NCBI RefSeq assembly: GCF_020091405.1
Contig: NZ_CP081903.1
Location: forward strand, 1,674,001 to 1,738,000
Source of the DNA: Bacteroides cellulosilyticus
GTDB lineage: Bacteria > Bacteroidota > Bacteroidia > Bacteroidales > Bacteroidaceae
DNA length: 64,000 bases
Reading direction: 5' to 3'
This document shows, piece by piece, positions 1 through 8,390 of this stretch. Both the position numbers and the translations under genes were made by a program. The notes beneath the pieces were generated by a model. The model saw nothing but the letters and a program-made list of their open reading frames with translations. It was not told the DNA's origin and made no database searches. The number at the start of each line of letters is the position of its first letter. Within the stretch, counting starts at the first letter, position 1.

Positions 1-1797
1 GTATTTGACGAAGAAGGTCAGGTATGTGCCGATTTCAAAAGCCAGCATTTGGGTATGGGGAGTTTTCGGATGTATTATGTTCCCGGAAAAAAGTATCATG
101 CCGTTTGTAGTGACGGAACAGGCGTTTCCAAGCGTTTTGATTTGCCCGAACCTTCTCCGGATGCTATCTCCCTGAACACACTTTGGTCTAAAGATTATTT
201 GCGGGTAAGTCTTTCCAAATCACCCGATACCCCATTGGGCACTTCGCTGACACTGGTGGCGCATTTGCGGGGTATCGTTCTGTATGCACAACCTTGGGAT
301 GATAAACAAAATTATGTTGACTTTGAAAAAGACTTTTTTCCGGCAGGCATCGTTCATTTTCTGCTGGTTGATGAAGGAAGAAACATTCTGAGCGAACGTT
401 TAGTGTTTTCTCTGCAAAAAAGCGCGCTGGCGCAGACTGAAGTCCGGCTCGACCGCGAAAACTACTTGGCAAGAGAGAGGGTAGATATGGATATACAGAT
501 TAAAGATATAAACGGAAACCCCATGTCAGGCAACTTCGCACTTGCGGTTGTTGACAGAACAGATGTGAAGCCGGATACCGTTTCCAACATTGTTTCCACC
601 TTATTGCTCACTTCCGATCTTAAAGGACACATTGAGTCACCGTTGAGTTACCTGCAAGACAACCGCAGTTCTTCCTATGCCCTGGATTTGCTGATGATGA
701 CACAAGGCTGGCGGAAATACAACATACCGGAGGTATTAAAAGGCAAAGTAACCAGCGCATTGCCCTATAATTTGGAATTGGGCGACGAAGTTTCCGGTAA
801 AGTAGAGGGCTTGTTTTCTGCATTGAAAGAGGGAAATATCTCTTTGCTCGCCCTTAAAGATTCACTCATCGGGACAGAACTGACGAAGCCTGACCGGAAT
901 GGGCGGTTTGTATTCGATAAACTGGAATATCCCAGTGGTACTCACTATATTGTCCAGGCGCTCAGCAAGAAAGGTTCTTCAAAAGTCTTTATTGAACTGG
1001 ACCCCTATAAATCATTTCCTGCCCCTAAAATCGGATTTATTCCCCGCATTGAAAAACCACATATAGAAGAAAACTATATGGCAAAGATGGACCAAAAATA
1101 TACTATAGAAAATGGAATGAGAGTTTATAATCTGGCGGAAGTGATAGTGACAGGTAGAAGAGAGAGAGTTGTAAAAACGGAATCTCCCTTTTATTCGGTG
1201 GGAGTTTCGAAGGTGCTGACGGAAGAGGATGTAAAAAAAGGACATTTTATTTCTACATACGACCTCTTGCGACGTTTGCCGGGTATTACTATCACGAATA
1301 ATGAAGTGCGTTATCGATTTGCTCCGGTCATGGTGTTGCTGGACAATGTTCCCGAAGAAAACTTTGATTTTGACCTGTTGGACGTGGATGACATCAAAGA
1401 TGTTTTTTACTCCCCTGCCACTTCTATCGGTCCTCTTTACGGGTCGGCTGCGGGAAATGGTGCCATAGTAGTCACTACGAAGAATGGGTTTGTACAGAAA
1501 AATAAAATGAATAGCAACATGCAGACTATTACTACTTTAGGTTATCAGCAAACTGTAGAATTCTACTCACCGGCGTATGACACGGAAGCAAAGAAAGAAT
1601 CCGTCAAGCCAGACTTACGTTCTACGATATACTGGAATCCGAGCGTGCAGGTTGATGAATCGGGAACTGTTCACGTCAGCTTCTATACAGCTGATTCTGC
1701 TGCCGATTATGGGGTAGTGATAGAAGGTGTTTGTACATCGGGCAATCTCATTTATTCAGGTGAAAAAGTAATATCGCGGCATAGCGATTCTTATTAA
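1..1797 (+). CDS. MG2-like / TonB-plug domain protein, 5' end outside window
   Basis: The reading frame is open from base 1, so the true start lies upstream; the ATG at 49 is internal. The visible part has a macroglobulin-like (MG2) beta-sandwich at about 430-720, a region of carboxypeptidase-regulatory-like fold after it, and a TonB-receptor plug-like segment at about 1240-1480 (LLRRLPGI, then YGSAAGNGAIVVTTKNG). There is no 22-strand barrel after the plug, so this is not a SusC transporter. Bacteroidetes have a family of large exported proteins with exactly this order, of unknown role at the cell envelope. It ends 32 bp before the GH5-GH43 gene and may be the upstream member of its transcript. 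The family assignment is from recognisable motifs; the function is not known. Confidence 0.75.
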   Translation, partial: VFDEEGQVCADFKSQHLGMGSFRMYYVPGKKYHAVCSDGTGVSKRFDLPEPSPDAISLNTLWSKDYLRVSLSKSPDTPLGTSLTLVAHLRGIVLYAQPWDDKQNYVDFEKDFFPAGIVHFLLVDEGRNILSERLVFSLQKSALAQTEVRLDRENYLARERVDMDIQIKDINGNPMSGNFALAVVDRTDVKPDTVSNIVSTLLLTSDLKGHIESPLSYLQDNRSSSYALDLLMMTQGWRKYNIPEVLKGKVTSALPYNLELGDEVSGKVEGLFSALKEGNISLLALKDSLIGTELTKPDRNGRFVFDKLEYPSGTHYIVQALSKKGSSKVFIELDPYKSFPAPKIGFIPRIEKPHIEENYMAKMDQKYTIENGMRVYNLAEVIVTGRRERVVKTESPFYSVGVSKVLTEEDVKKGHFISTYDLLRRLPGITITNNEVRYRFAPVMVLLDNVPEENFDFDLLDVDDIKDVFYSPATSIGPLYGSAAGNGAIVVTTKNGFVQKNKMNSNMQTITTLGYQQTVEFYSPAYDTEAKKESVKPDLRSTIYWNPSVQVDESGTVHVSFYTADSAADYGVVIEGVCTSGNLIYSGEKVISRHSDSY

Positions 1798-1829
1798 TTT
1801 TTTGTTGAAGTAATTTAAATATATAGCTT

Positions 1830-4800
1830 ATGAAAAACATTACAAACGTATTTTACGAATTTCTTATAGCTTTATGCTGTTTGATGTCTTCTTCCGCACT
1901 TTGGGCATGGGAAGATATGTCAATGCCTCGACTGCATGTTGAAGGCCGTTACCTGGTAGACCCGCATGGGAATAAAGTGAACCTGCATGGGTTTGCACAG
2001 ACCTATAGTCCGTGGTTCAATGAGATGGGGCAGAAGTGGGACAATTATGATGTGGAGAAATGCTTGAAATACAATCAAGGGTTGATTGATGACATTATGG
2101 CTGCCGGTTGGAAAATGAATTTTCTTCGATTACATATGGACCCGTATTGGTCAAATTCTCCGGGAATTCATGTAGAAGGAGAGAATGACATTTCAGCATT
2201 CGATTTCAATCGGTTTAAAAACTATCTTGATAGGGTATTTATTCCGATGGCGGAATATGCTGTCTCGAAAGGACTTTATGTAGTCATGCGTCCTCCCGGA
2301 GTATGTCCGGAAAAAATAGCTGTGGGAGATGAGTATAATCAGTATCTCATTAAAGTATGGACACACGTAGCCCAGCATCCGAAATTGAAGAATCATCCCA
2401 ACATTATGTTTGAACTGGCCAACGAACCGATTAATATACTTGGTCCCGATGGTACTTATGGAGCCGGTTCGCAGGGACACTTCGATAAACTGAAAGAGTA
2501 TTTTCAGTCGGTGGTAGATGCGATGCGTGCACAAGGTTGCGGTAACATTCTTTGGATACCTGGCCTGGGTTATCAAGGGTTGTATAAAGGATTTGCCGTC
2601 AATCCTATCGAAGGAGATAACATCGGTTATGCGGTACATCTCTATCCGGGCTGGATGGGAAGTGATGGAGAAAATGGGGATGGTGGTTCCAGTACGGGAG
2701 GCTATGAACCTTTCCAGAAAGGATGGGATGATTCCGTAGCTCCGGTAGCATCATTCGCACCTATCATGATAACAGAAATGGATTGGGCACCGTCAAAATA
2801 TAACGCTTCGTGGGGGAAGGCTCATACCGGTACATTCGGTGGTCCCGGTTTTGGAGCAAATATGAAACATATTGTAGATAATTCGGGTAATGTAAGCTGG
2901 CTTATTTTTACGGGTGCTGATTTGTTGGCAAAATTTAAGGATGTACCGCCCGCCGAAGGAGAAGCATATACTTTCCTGACCGATCCGGAAGCCTGTCCGT
3001 GGCCTACCTATCATTGGTATCAGGAGTATGCAAAGGAAAATTATCCACGTCCTGATTTTACTTATCAGTCACATAGTGATAATGGGGATGGCACATACAC
3101 TAATCCTGTTATATTCGGTGACTTTCCTGATCCGGATGTAATTCGTGTGGGTGATGTCTATTATATGGTATCCACTACTATGTACATTTTCCCCGGAGCC
3201 ACCATTCTGAAATCTTATGATTTGGTGAACTGGGAGTATTGCTGTAATCCGTTGGAGCGCATAGAGGCATCCGATGGTTATAATCTTGAAAATGGTCAGA
3301 ACCGTTACAGCCGTGGCCAGTGGGCAACAGCTCTTCAATATCACAACGGCAAGTTCTATCTCCTGTTTACTACACTGGATGAAGGTGGATACCTATTGAC
3401 CACTACCGACATTGAAGGTGAATGGGAAAAGAAGAAGTTAAATGATGGTTTTTATGATTGCGGATTGCTTTTTGATAATGATAAAATATACGTAGTTTAC
3501 GGTATCAACCAGCTTCGTATAGCCGAATTGGATGAAGATTTCAATAAAATTCCCGGCAGTGATAAGGATGTGGTTAAATGGTCTTTCCGCGAAGGGCTTG
3601 AAGGGAGCCGTTTGTATAAGATAGGTGAGTATTATTACATTTACTCTACGTATGGAGGATGGCCTGCTTTTCAAACTGTTTTCCGCTCCAAGGATATCTA
3701 CGGACCTTATGAGGAAAAGAAGCTGATAGACGATGACAACATTCATCAGGGAGCTTTGGTAGAAACGCAGACCGGAGAGTGGTGGACTATGCTTTTCTAT
3801 GATAAAGGTGCTTATGGACGATTCCCTAACCTGCAACCCGTAAAATGGGTGGATGGCTGGCCTGAAATAGGTGAGAACGGAAAAGGAGTCACTACCTATC
3901 GTAAGCCCGATGTTGGCAGGGAATACCCCATAAAGTCATTGCCTACCAATGATAATTTCAGGCATTATAAATTAGGACTGCAATGGGGATGGAATCATAA
4001 TGCGGACAGATCAAAATGGTCGTTGACTGAACATGCCGGTTATTTGCGGTTGTATACGGCAAATGTTACCGACAGCCTGCATAAAGCCAAGAACACATTG
4101 ACTCAGAGAATTCTGGGGTATCCTCAGGACTTGGAACATTCCTATGGTACGGTCAGGATGGAGATAGGCGAGATGCAGGAAGGCGATGTGGCAGGATTGG
4201 CAGTATTTCAGGACCCTTATGCGTTTATTGGCGTTAAAGTCATAGATGGGCAGAAGCGGTTGGTTTATACCACTGCCCCTGTAGTATCGTCGGCTGCAAA
4301 ATCGGAGCAGATAGGAGAAGTGGTCACTGAACAGGTAATCTATTTGCGCGCTATTGCCAATTACAACACAAGTAGAGCAAGCTTTTATTACAGCCTGGAC
4401 AACAAGACCTATACAAAATTTGGGGATGACCTAAACATGAAGTATGATCTGACGGTATTCACAGGCAATAAGTTCGCTATCTTTAATTATGCAACTGCCC
4501 AGACAGGAGGCTATGTGGATGTAGACTGGTTCTCTACCGAACCGGAGTTTGATGAAGCATTCTATTTTGACGACTCTTTTGAGGGGTATAGTGAAGAATC
4601 ATTGACCTTAATCGAATTGACCATCAATGGAAAAGAAGAGCTCACTTTGCTTACCGGAAGTTCTTCTACAATTACAGTGAAAGGAATATATGTCGATGGC
4701 CATACGGAAGATATTACCATGGCGGCCGATTATGAAAATCAGAATCCGGATGTCATACGTGTAACTAACGGACGTATAATGGCTTTGCAAGATGGAGAGA

Positions 4801-5447
4801 GTGATATAATTATCAGTTATAAAGGCCCTTTGGGTGACCGTCAGTCTTTAAAGATTCATGTAACTTCTTCTACTTTTCCGCTAACCGCAGAACTGTTTAA
4901 TCCCAATATTTGGGAGACCGGTTCTTTTGATGAGAATACACGTACATTGGTGACCGGACAGTATGGTTTCGGTGGCTGGTGGTACGATAACGGTATTGAT
5001 TTGTCAGAATATAAATACGTTGTGGCAAAAATAGGCAATGATAACTCAAACAACGGTGCTTCATTTCGTTTATTCGATGAGAATAGCTATTGGTCGGGAG
5101 CTGCTGAGTATGAAGTTAAGAACAGTAAGCAAGTGGTTGTTGATTTGAATAATATGTATAAGAGTAATTCTAAAGTGAAACTTGATCCGAGCCATATCTA
5201 TGGTGTAGGTTTCTGGTCGTTCGGCGGCAGCCCTATTATTATCGATAAAGTCTATCTGACTAATTCCGATGATTACGAAGATCCTACGGGCATCGAGGAT
5301 GTGACCGTGGATAAAGATCCTCTGGTAGATGTCTATACCATTACGGGAATCAAGCTTCGCACTCAGGTGCGCAGAAGTGAGGTGATCCGGGAACTGCCTG
5401 CAGGAATTTATATTGTAGGCAGAGAGAAGATTGCCATATTGAAATAA
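1830..5447 (+). CDS. GH5-GH43 fusion glycosidase with Ig-like and C-terminal carbohydrate-binding-like modules
   Basis: Exported enzyme of 1205 residues with a signal peptide at 1-26. Residues about 30-410 are a GH5 (clan GH-A) domain: acid/base Glu199 in the ANEP motif and candidate nucleophile Glu316 in the ITEMDW strand. Residues about 425-740 are a GH43 five-bladed propeller with the usual acid triad candidates Asp434 (base), Asp543 and Glu591 (acid), followed by a beta-xylosidase C-terminal ConA-like sandwich (about 745-935), the order seen in GH43 subfamily 12-type arabinofuranosidases. Then come a bacterial Ig-like (BIG2) domain at about 927-1008, a beta-sandwich module at about 1015-1155 and a tail ending in GIYIVGREKIAILK. 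Likely acts on a branched hemicellulose, cutting backbone and arabinose together (inference). The last 225 bp are almost repeated in the next gene. Confidence 0.88.
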   Translation: MKNITNVFYEFLIALCCLMSSSALWAWEDMSMPRLHVEGRYLVDPHGNKVNLHGFAQTYSPWFNEMGQKWDNYDVEKCLKYNQGLIDDIMAAGWKMNFLRLHMDPYWSNSPGIHVEGENDISAFDFNRFKNYLDRVFIPMAEYAVSKGLYVVMRPPGVCPEKIAVGDEYNQYLIKVWTHVAQHPKLKNHPNIMFELANEPINILGPDGTYGAGSQGHFDKLKEYFQSVVDAMRAQGCGNILWIPGLGYQGLYKGFAVNPIEGDNIGYAVHLYPGWMGSDGENGDGGSSTGGYEPFQKGWDDSVAPVASFAPIMITEMDWAPSKYNASWGKAHTGTFGGPGFGANMKHIVDNSGNVSWLIFTGADLLAKFKDVPPAEGEAYTFLTDPEACPWPTYHWYQEYAKENYPRPDFTYQSHSDNGDGTYTNPVIFGDFPDPDVIRVGDVYYMVSTTMYIFPGATILKSYDLVNWEYCCNPLERIEASDGYNLENGQNRYSRGQWATALQYHNGKFYLLFTTLDEGGYLLTTTDIEGEWEKKKLNDGFYDCGLLFDNDKIYVVYGINQLRIAELDEDFNKIPGSDKDVVKWSFREGLEGSRLYKIGEYYYIYSTYGGWPAFQTVFRSKDIYGPYEEKKLIDDDNIHQGALVETQTGEWWTMLFYDKGAYGRFPNLQPVKWVDGWPEIGENGKGVTTYRKPDVGREYPIKSLPTNDNFRHYKLGLQWGWNHNADRSKWSLTEHAGYLRLYTANVTDSLHKAKNTLTQRILGYPQDLEHSYGTVRMEIGEMQEGDVAGLAVFQDPYAFIGVKVIDGQKRLVYTTAPVVSSAAKSEQIGEVVTEQVIYLRAIANYNTSRASFYYSLDNKTYTKFGDDLNMKYDLTVFTGNKFAIFNYATAQTGGYVDVDWFSTEPEFDEAFYFDDSFEGYSEESLTLIELTINGKEELTLLTGSSSTITVKGIYVDGHTEDITMAADYENQNPDVIRVTNGRIMALQDGESDIIISYKGPLGDRQSLKIHVTSSTFPLTAELFNPNIWETGSFDENTRTLVTGQYGFGGWWYDNGIDLSEYKYVVAKIGNDNSNNGASFRLFDENSYWSGAAEYEVKNSKQVVVDLNNMYKSNSKVKLDPSHIYGVGFWSFGGSPIIIDKVYLTNSDDYEDPTGIEDVTVDKDPLVDVYTITGIKLRTQVRRSEVIRELPAGIYIVGREKIAILK
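5223..5447 (+). repeat. 225-bp near-identical 3' segment, copy 1
   Basis: The 3' end of the GH5-GH43 gene matches 7834-8058 of the next gene over the same 225 bp with about 14 mismatches by eye. It encodes the end of the C-terminal module and the T9SS-like tail. Similarity before this point is still clear at protein level but lower in DNA, which suggests recent duplication or gene conversion of the tail. Confidence 0.9.
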
Positions 5448-5469
5448 TTCTTTTCTGAATTTTTATGTT

Positions 5470-5504
5470 GGCATCACTCTGTTTATAGTGACTGGAGTGA
5501 TGCC
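5470..5504 (+). terminator. Hairpin between GH5-GH43 and GH43 genes
   Basis: GGCATCACT at 5470-5478 pairs perfectly with AGTGATGCC at 5496-5504 (9-bp stem, 17-nt loop), followed by ACTATTTTATAA. It may be a weak terminator or an mRNA-stability/processing hairpin inside the operon. The T tract is interrupted, so strong termination is not certain. Confidence 0.5.
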
Positions 5505-5526
5505 ACTATTTTATAATCGATGCGAT

Positions 5527-8058
5527 ATGAAAGAAAACTGGAAATATGTGATAATAGCTATTTTAGCAATGACTTTATCGTCCATTACAGGATATGCGCA
5601 AAATCCGATTGTGCAAACCTGTTATACTGCGGATCCGGCTCCGATGGTTTATGGAGACAGGTTTTATATATATATCGACCGGGATGAAGGGCCTGATTAT
5701 TACAATATGAATGAGTGGAGAGTCTATTCTTCGGCTGACATGGTGAACTGGACTGATCATGGAGCTCAGCTTCCCTTGACTGCTTTTTCGTGGGCGAAAG
5801 CCGGAACCGCATGGGCTGCTCAGTGTATAGAACGGTATGGCAAATTCTACTGGTATGTGTGTTGCACAGATACGGAGTCGAATATAAATGCTATCGGAGT
5901 TGCTGTTTCCGATAGTCCTACCGGTCCTTTTAAGGATGCACTCGGAAAGCCGATGATTTCCGGCGGATGGGGATATATCGACCCTACCGTTTTCATTGAC
6001 GACGACGGACAGGCTTATATATATTGGGGTAACCCCGGCCTTTTTTATGTGAAAGTGAATGAGGACATGATTTCTTATAGTGGGGATATAGTTGAAGTGG
6101 AACAAACGGTGGAGGGATTCGGAGGGCCTAAGGAGCCGAAAGAGGGAGTGCAGTATAAAGATTTGTATGAAGAAGGACCTTGGTTTTATAAGCGTGGAGG
6201 AAAATATTATTTGTTGTATGCGGCTGGAGGGGTACCCGAACACATTTCTTATTCAATGAGTGACAGCCCGACAGGACCCTGGAAATATATGGGAAAGATT
6301 ATGCCGTTGCAGGATACGAATAGTTTCACTAATCACTGTGGAGTAGTAGATTTCAAGGGAAAATCTTATTTTGCCTATCATACCGGTTGGCTTCCGGGAG
6401 GCGGTGGTTTTACCCGTTCGGTTTGTATAGAAGAATTTAAGTATAATGAAGACGGGACGATTCCTACAATTATGGCTACCAAAGAAGGTGTAGCACCGGT
6501 AGGAACATTGAATCCTTATCTGAAGACGGAAGCCGAAACAATGGCTTGGGGGCTTGGGCTGAAAACGGGCCAAGACAGCAATACAGGGGTTTATGTTACT
6601 TCCATTCGTAATGGCGGACGGTTGAAGGTTCGTGAAGTAGACTTTGGAAACATTGGTGCCGGAATATTTACGGCAAGTGTTGCGAGCGGTTCGAAAGGTG
6701 GGATGGTAGAGTTGCGTCTTGATATGCCTGATGGAGAGTTGATAGGAACTTTATCTGTGTCATACACCGGTGGCTGGACTCAATGGAAAGAAGAAAGTAC
6801 AAATATCATTGGCAGTGTGACAGGTAAACATGATTTGTGGTTTGTATTTAAAGGAGACGGTGCAGAAGAGCTTTTTAATATGGATTATTGGCAATTTGCC
6901 GAAAAAGAACAAAATAAAAGTCTGGTGGCTTTAAATGCTTCCATTGACCAGTTTAAGATTGATATTCTGCCTGGGAATGTGCATACGGCAAATATTAAGG
7001 TTATGGCCATATACACTGATGGTACGGCCACAGATGTTACGGATGAAGCGGAGATTAGAGCGGTTACTCCGGGAGTCGTATCCGTCAATGGTGGTGTGGT
7101 TACGGGAGTCGCTTATGGAAAAACGGATATTGAGGTAAGCTATGGTGGTAAGTCTTCCATATTGAAGTTGATTGTCAGGGATATTGAAAAAGAATATACT
7201 GTTGACCGGCTATCTTTTGAAGCATTTGGCAAACCGGTGAACGAGTTGAAATTGTTATCCCGCAGTCAGTTGAGTTATAGTTTGTTTGCCATCTATCAGG
7301 ATGGCCATACGGAAGAGATAACACAGGTAGCGGATGTCGACATTCAGAATCCGGAAGTGTTGTTGGTTGAGGCAGGACAGATTATGGCATTGAAAGATGG
7401 TGAGTCGACGGTGACATTCAGTTATAAAAGCACTTTTGGGGAACGCCAGTCAGCGACTGTACATATTGTTTCTTCCACCTTTCCGTTGACTGCCCAATTA
7501 TTTAATCCTAATATTTACAGTGAAGGATCTTTCGATGAGACTACACATACGTTGGTCACCGGTCAGTATGGTTTTGGAGGCTGGTGGTATGACGATGGTG
7601 TGGATTTGTCGGAATATAAATATCTTGTGGTAAAGCTGGGGAATACCGAGTCGTGCGGTGCTTCCTTCAATATCTTCGATGAGAACAGTTATTGGTCGAA
7701 ACCTGCCGCATACGTGGTTGGAGGCAAAAGACAAATGGTTGTAAACCTGAATGATGCATATAAAAAGCAGGATGACGGTTCGTCTGTGAAGCTGAATTCG
7801 AGCCACATCTATGGCGTAGGCTTCTGGTCGCTCGGTGGCAGCCCTATTGTTATCGATAAAGTCTATCTGACTAATTCCGATGATTACGAAGATCCTACCG
7901 GTATCGTAGATGTAGTTGTGGATAAAGATCCTCTGGTAGATGTTTATACCATTACGGGAATCAAGCTTCGCACTCAGGTGCGCAGAAGTGAGGTGATCCG
8001 GGAACTGCCTGTAGGAATTTATATTGTAGGCAGAGAGAAGATCGCCATATTGAAGTAA
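5527..8058 (+). CDS. GH43-CBM6 arabinofuranosidase-type enzyme with BIG2 repeats
   Basis: Start chosen at 5527 because it begins the signal peptide (MKENWKYVIIAILA... ending GYAQ); the upstream in-frame ATG at 5488 would put 13 unlikely residues before it and lies inside the intergenic hairpin. Of 843 residues, about 25-320 form a GH43 propeller (TADPAPMV motif; Asp36, Asp152 and Glu216 are the likely base, pKa modulator and acid). About 335-455 is a CBM6-like sandwich beginning TEAETMAW. Two BIG2-type Ig domains follow (about 460-545 and 560-645), then the same C-terminal module and tail as the preceding GH5-GH43 protein. Likely removes arabinofuranose from xylan or a related glycan; two other genes in the window (52143, 57180) have the same GH43-CBM6 core without the extra domains. 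Confidence 0.87.
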   Translation: MKENWKYVIIAILAMTLSSITGYAQNPIVQTCYTADPAPMVYGDRFYIYIDRDEGPDYYNMNEWRVYSSADMVNWTDHGAQLPLTAFSWAKAGTAWAAQCIERYGKFYWYVCCTDTESNINAIGVAVSDSPTGPFKDALGKPMISGGWGYIDPTVFIDDDGQAYIYWGNPGLFYVKVNEDMISYSGDIVEVEQTVEGFGGPKEPKEGVQYKDLYEEGPWFYKRGGKYYLLYAAGGVPEHISYSMSDSPTGPWKYMGKIMPLQDTNSFTNHCGVVDFKGKSYFAYHTGWLPGGGGFTRSVCIEEFKYNEDGTIPTIMATKEGVAPVGTLNPYLKTEAETMAWGLGLKTGQDSNTGVYVTSIRNGGRLKVREVDFGNIGAGIFTASVASGSKGGMVELRLDMPDGELIGTLSVSYTGGWTQWKEESTNIIGSVTGKHDLWFVFKGDGAEELFNMDYWQFAEKEQNKSLVALNASIDQFKIDILPGNVHTANIKVMAIYTDGTATDVTDEAEIRAVTPGVVSVNGGVVTGVAYGKTDIEVSYGGKSSILKLIVRDIEKEYTVDRLSFEAFGKPVNELKLLSRSQLSYSLFAIYQDGHTEEITQVADVDIQNPEVLLVEAGQIMALKDGESTVTFSYKSTFGERQSATVHIVSSTFPLTAQLFNPNIYSEGSFDETTHTLVTGQYGFGGWWYDDGVDLSEYKYLVVKLGNTESCGASFNIFDENSYWSKPAAYVVGGKRQMVVNLNDAYKKQDDGSSVKLNSSHIYGVGFWSLGGSPIVIDKVYLTNSDDYEDPTGIVDVVVDKDPLVDVYTITGIKLRTQVRRSEVIRELPVGIYIVGREKIAILK
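7834..8058 (+). repeat. 225-bp near-identical 3' segment, copy 2
   Basis: Partner of 5223-5447; equal length, same reading frame, about 14 differences, most of them clustered in the short linker before the tail. Confidence 0.9.
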
Positions 8059-8137
8059 TATGATGATAGAATCTGATTAGTTTACATGAACAAACAATCA
8101 GCTTTTTAGAAAACATATTTATAAGGATGATATAATC

Positions 8138-8246
8138 CGGCCTACAGATATTTGTAGCCGTGTTTTGAAAGGGCTACACCTTTTTGTCCGGATGGCTACA
8201 CCCTTTTACTCTCATGGCTACACCTTTTCATATAAAGGGTGTAGCC
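8138..8246. repeat. 22-bp-phased GGCTACACC repeat array with terminal hairpin
   Basis: This 332-bp gap (8059-8390) holds GGCTACACCTTTT-type units starting at 8172, 8194 and 8216, exactly 22 bp apart. An inverted copy (AAAGGGTGTAGCC, 8234-8246) can fold with the third unit into a 13-bp stem with one G-T pair and a short loop. A smaller inverted pair (CTACA / TGTAG, about 8141-8157) lies just before. The last hairpin could terminate the GH43 transcript. No repeat family is recognised; compare the array at 30069-30173, which has the same spacing. Confidence 0.8.
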
Positions 8247-8328
8247 ATTCCAAAAGGATACTTTACTCTTAAATATAAGTTATTGAAAAATATTTATTTA
8301 AAATAAAAAGTCTTTCCTTTTTATTGCT

Positions 8329-8336
8329 TATATTTG
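8329..8336 (+). promoter_or_regulatory. Bacteroides-type -7 box for the thioredoxin-like gene
   Basis: TATATTTG fits the Bacteroidetes -7 consensus TAnnTTTG and lies 54 bp before the ATG at 8391. None of the 21-bp-spaced operators found at glycosidase promoters is present here. Confidence 0.5.
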
Positions 8337-8390
8337 TCAGAGTGAGCAACCTTTAAATTTTAGTAGAAATTAATCATATACAACTATACC

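Noticed and set aside
1..1797. SusC-type TonB-dependent transporter
   Set aside because: A plug-like segment is present but the protein ends soon after; there is no beta-barrel and no SusD gene follows.
2193..2639. Long minus-strand frames opposite the glycosidase genes
   Set aside because: They lie fully inside strong coding regions, lack signal peptides or motifs and are expected by chance opposite biased codons.
5223..8058. Proof of type IX secretion from the C-terminal tails
   Set aside because: The tails resemble T9SS sorting domains, but similar tails occur in Bacteroides without a known T9SS, and no secretion genes are in the window.
8138..8246. Possible CRISPR array
   Set aside because: Unit-to-unit phase is only 22 bp, units are palindrome-like and partly inverted, spacers are under 10 bp, and there are no cas genes.
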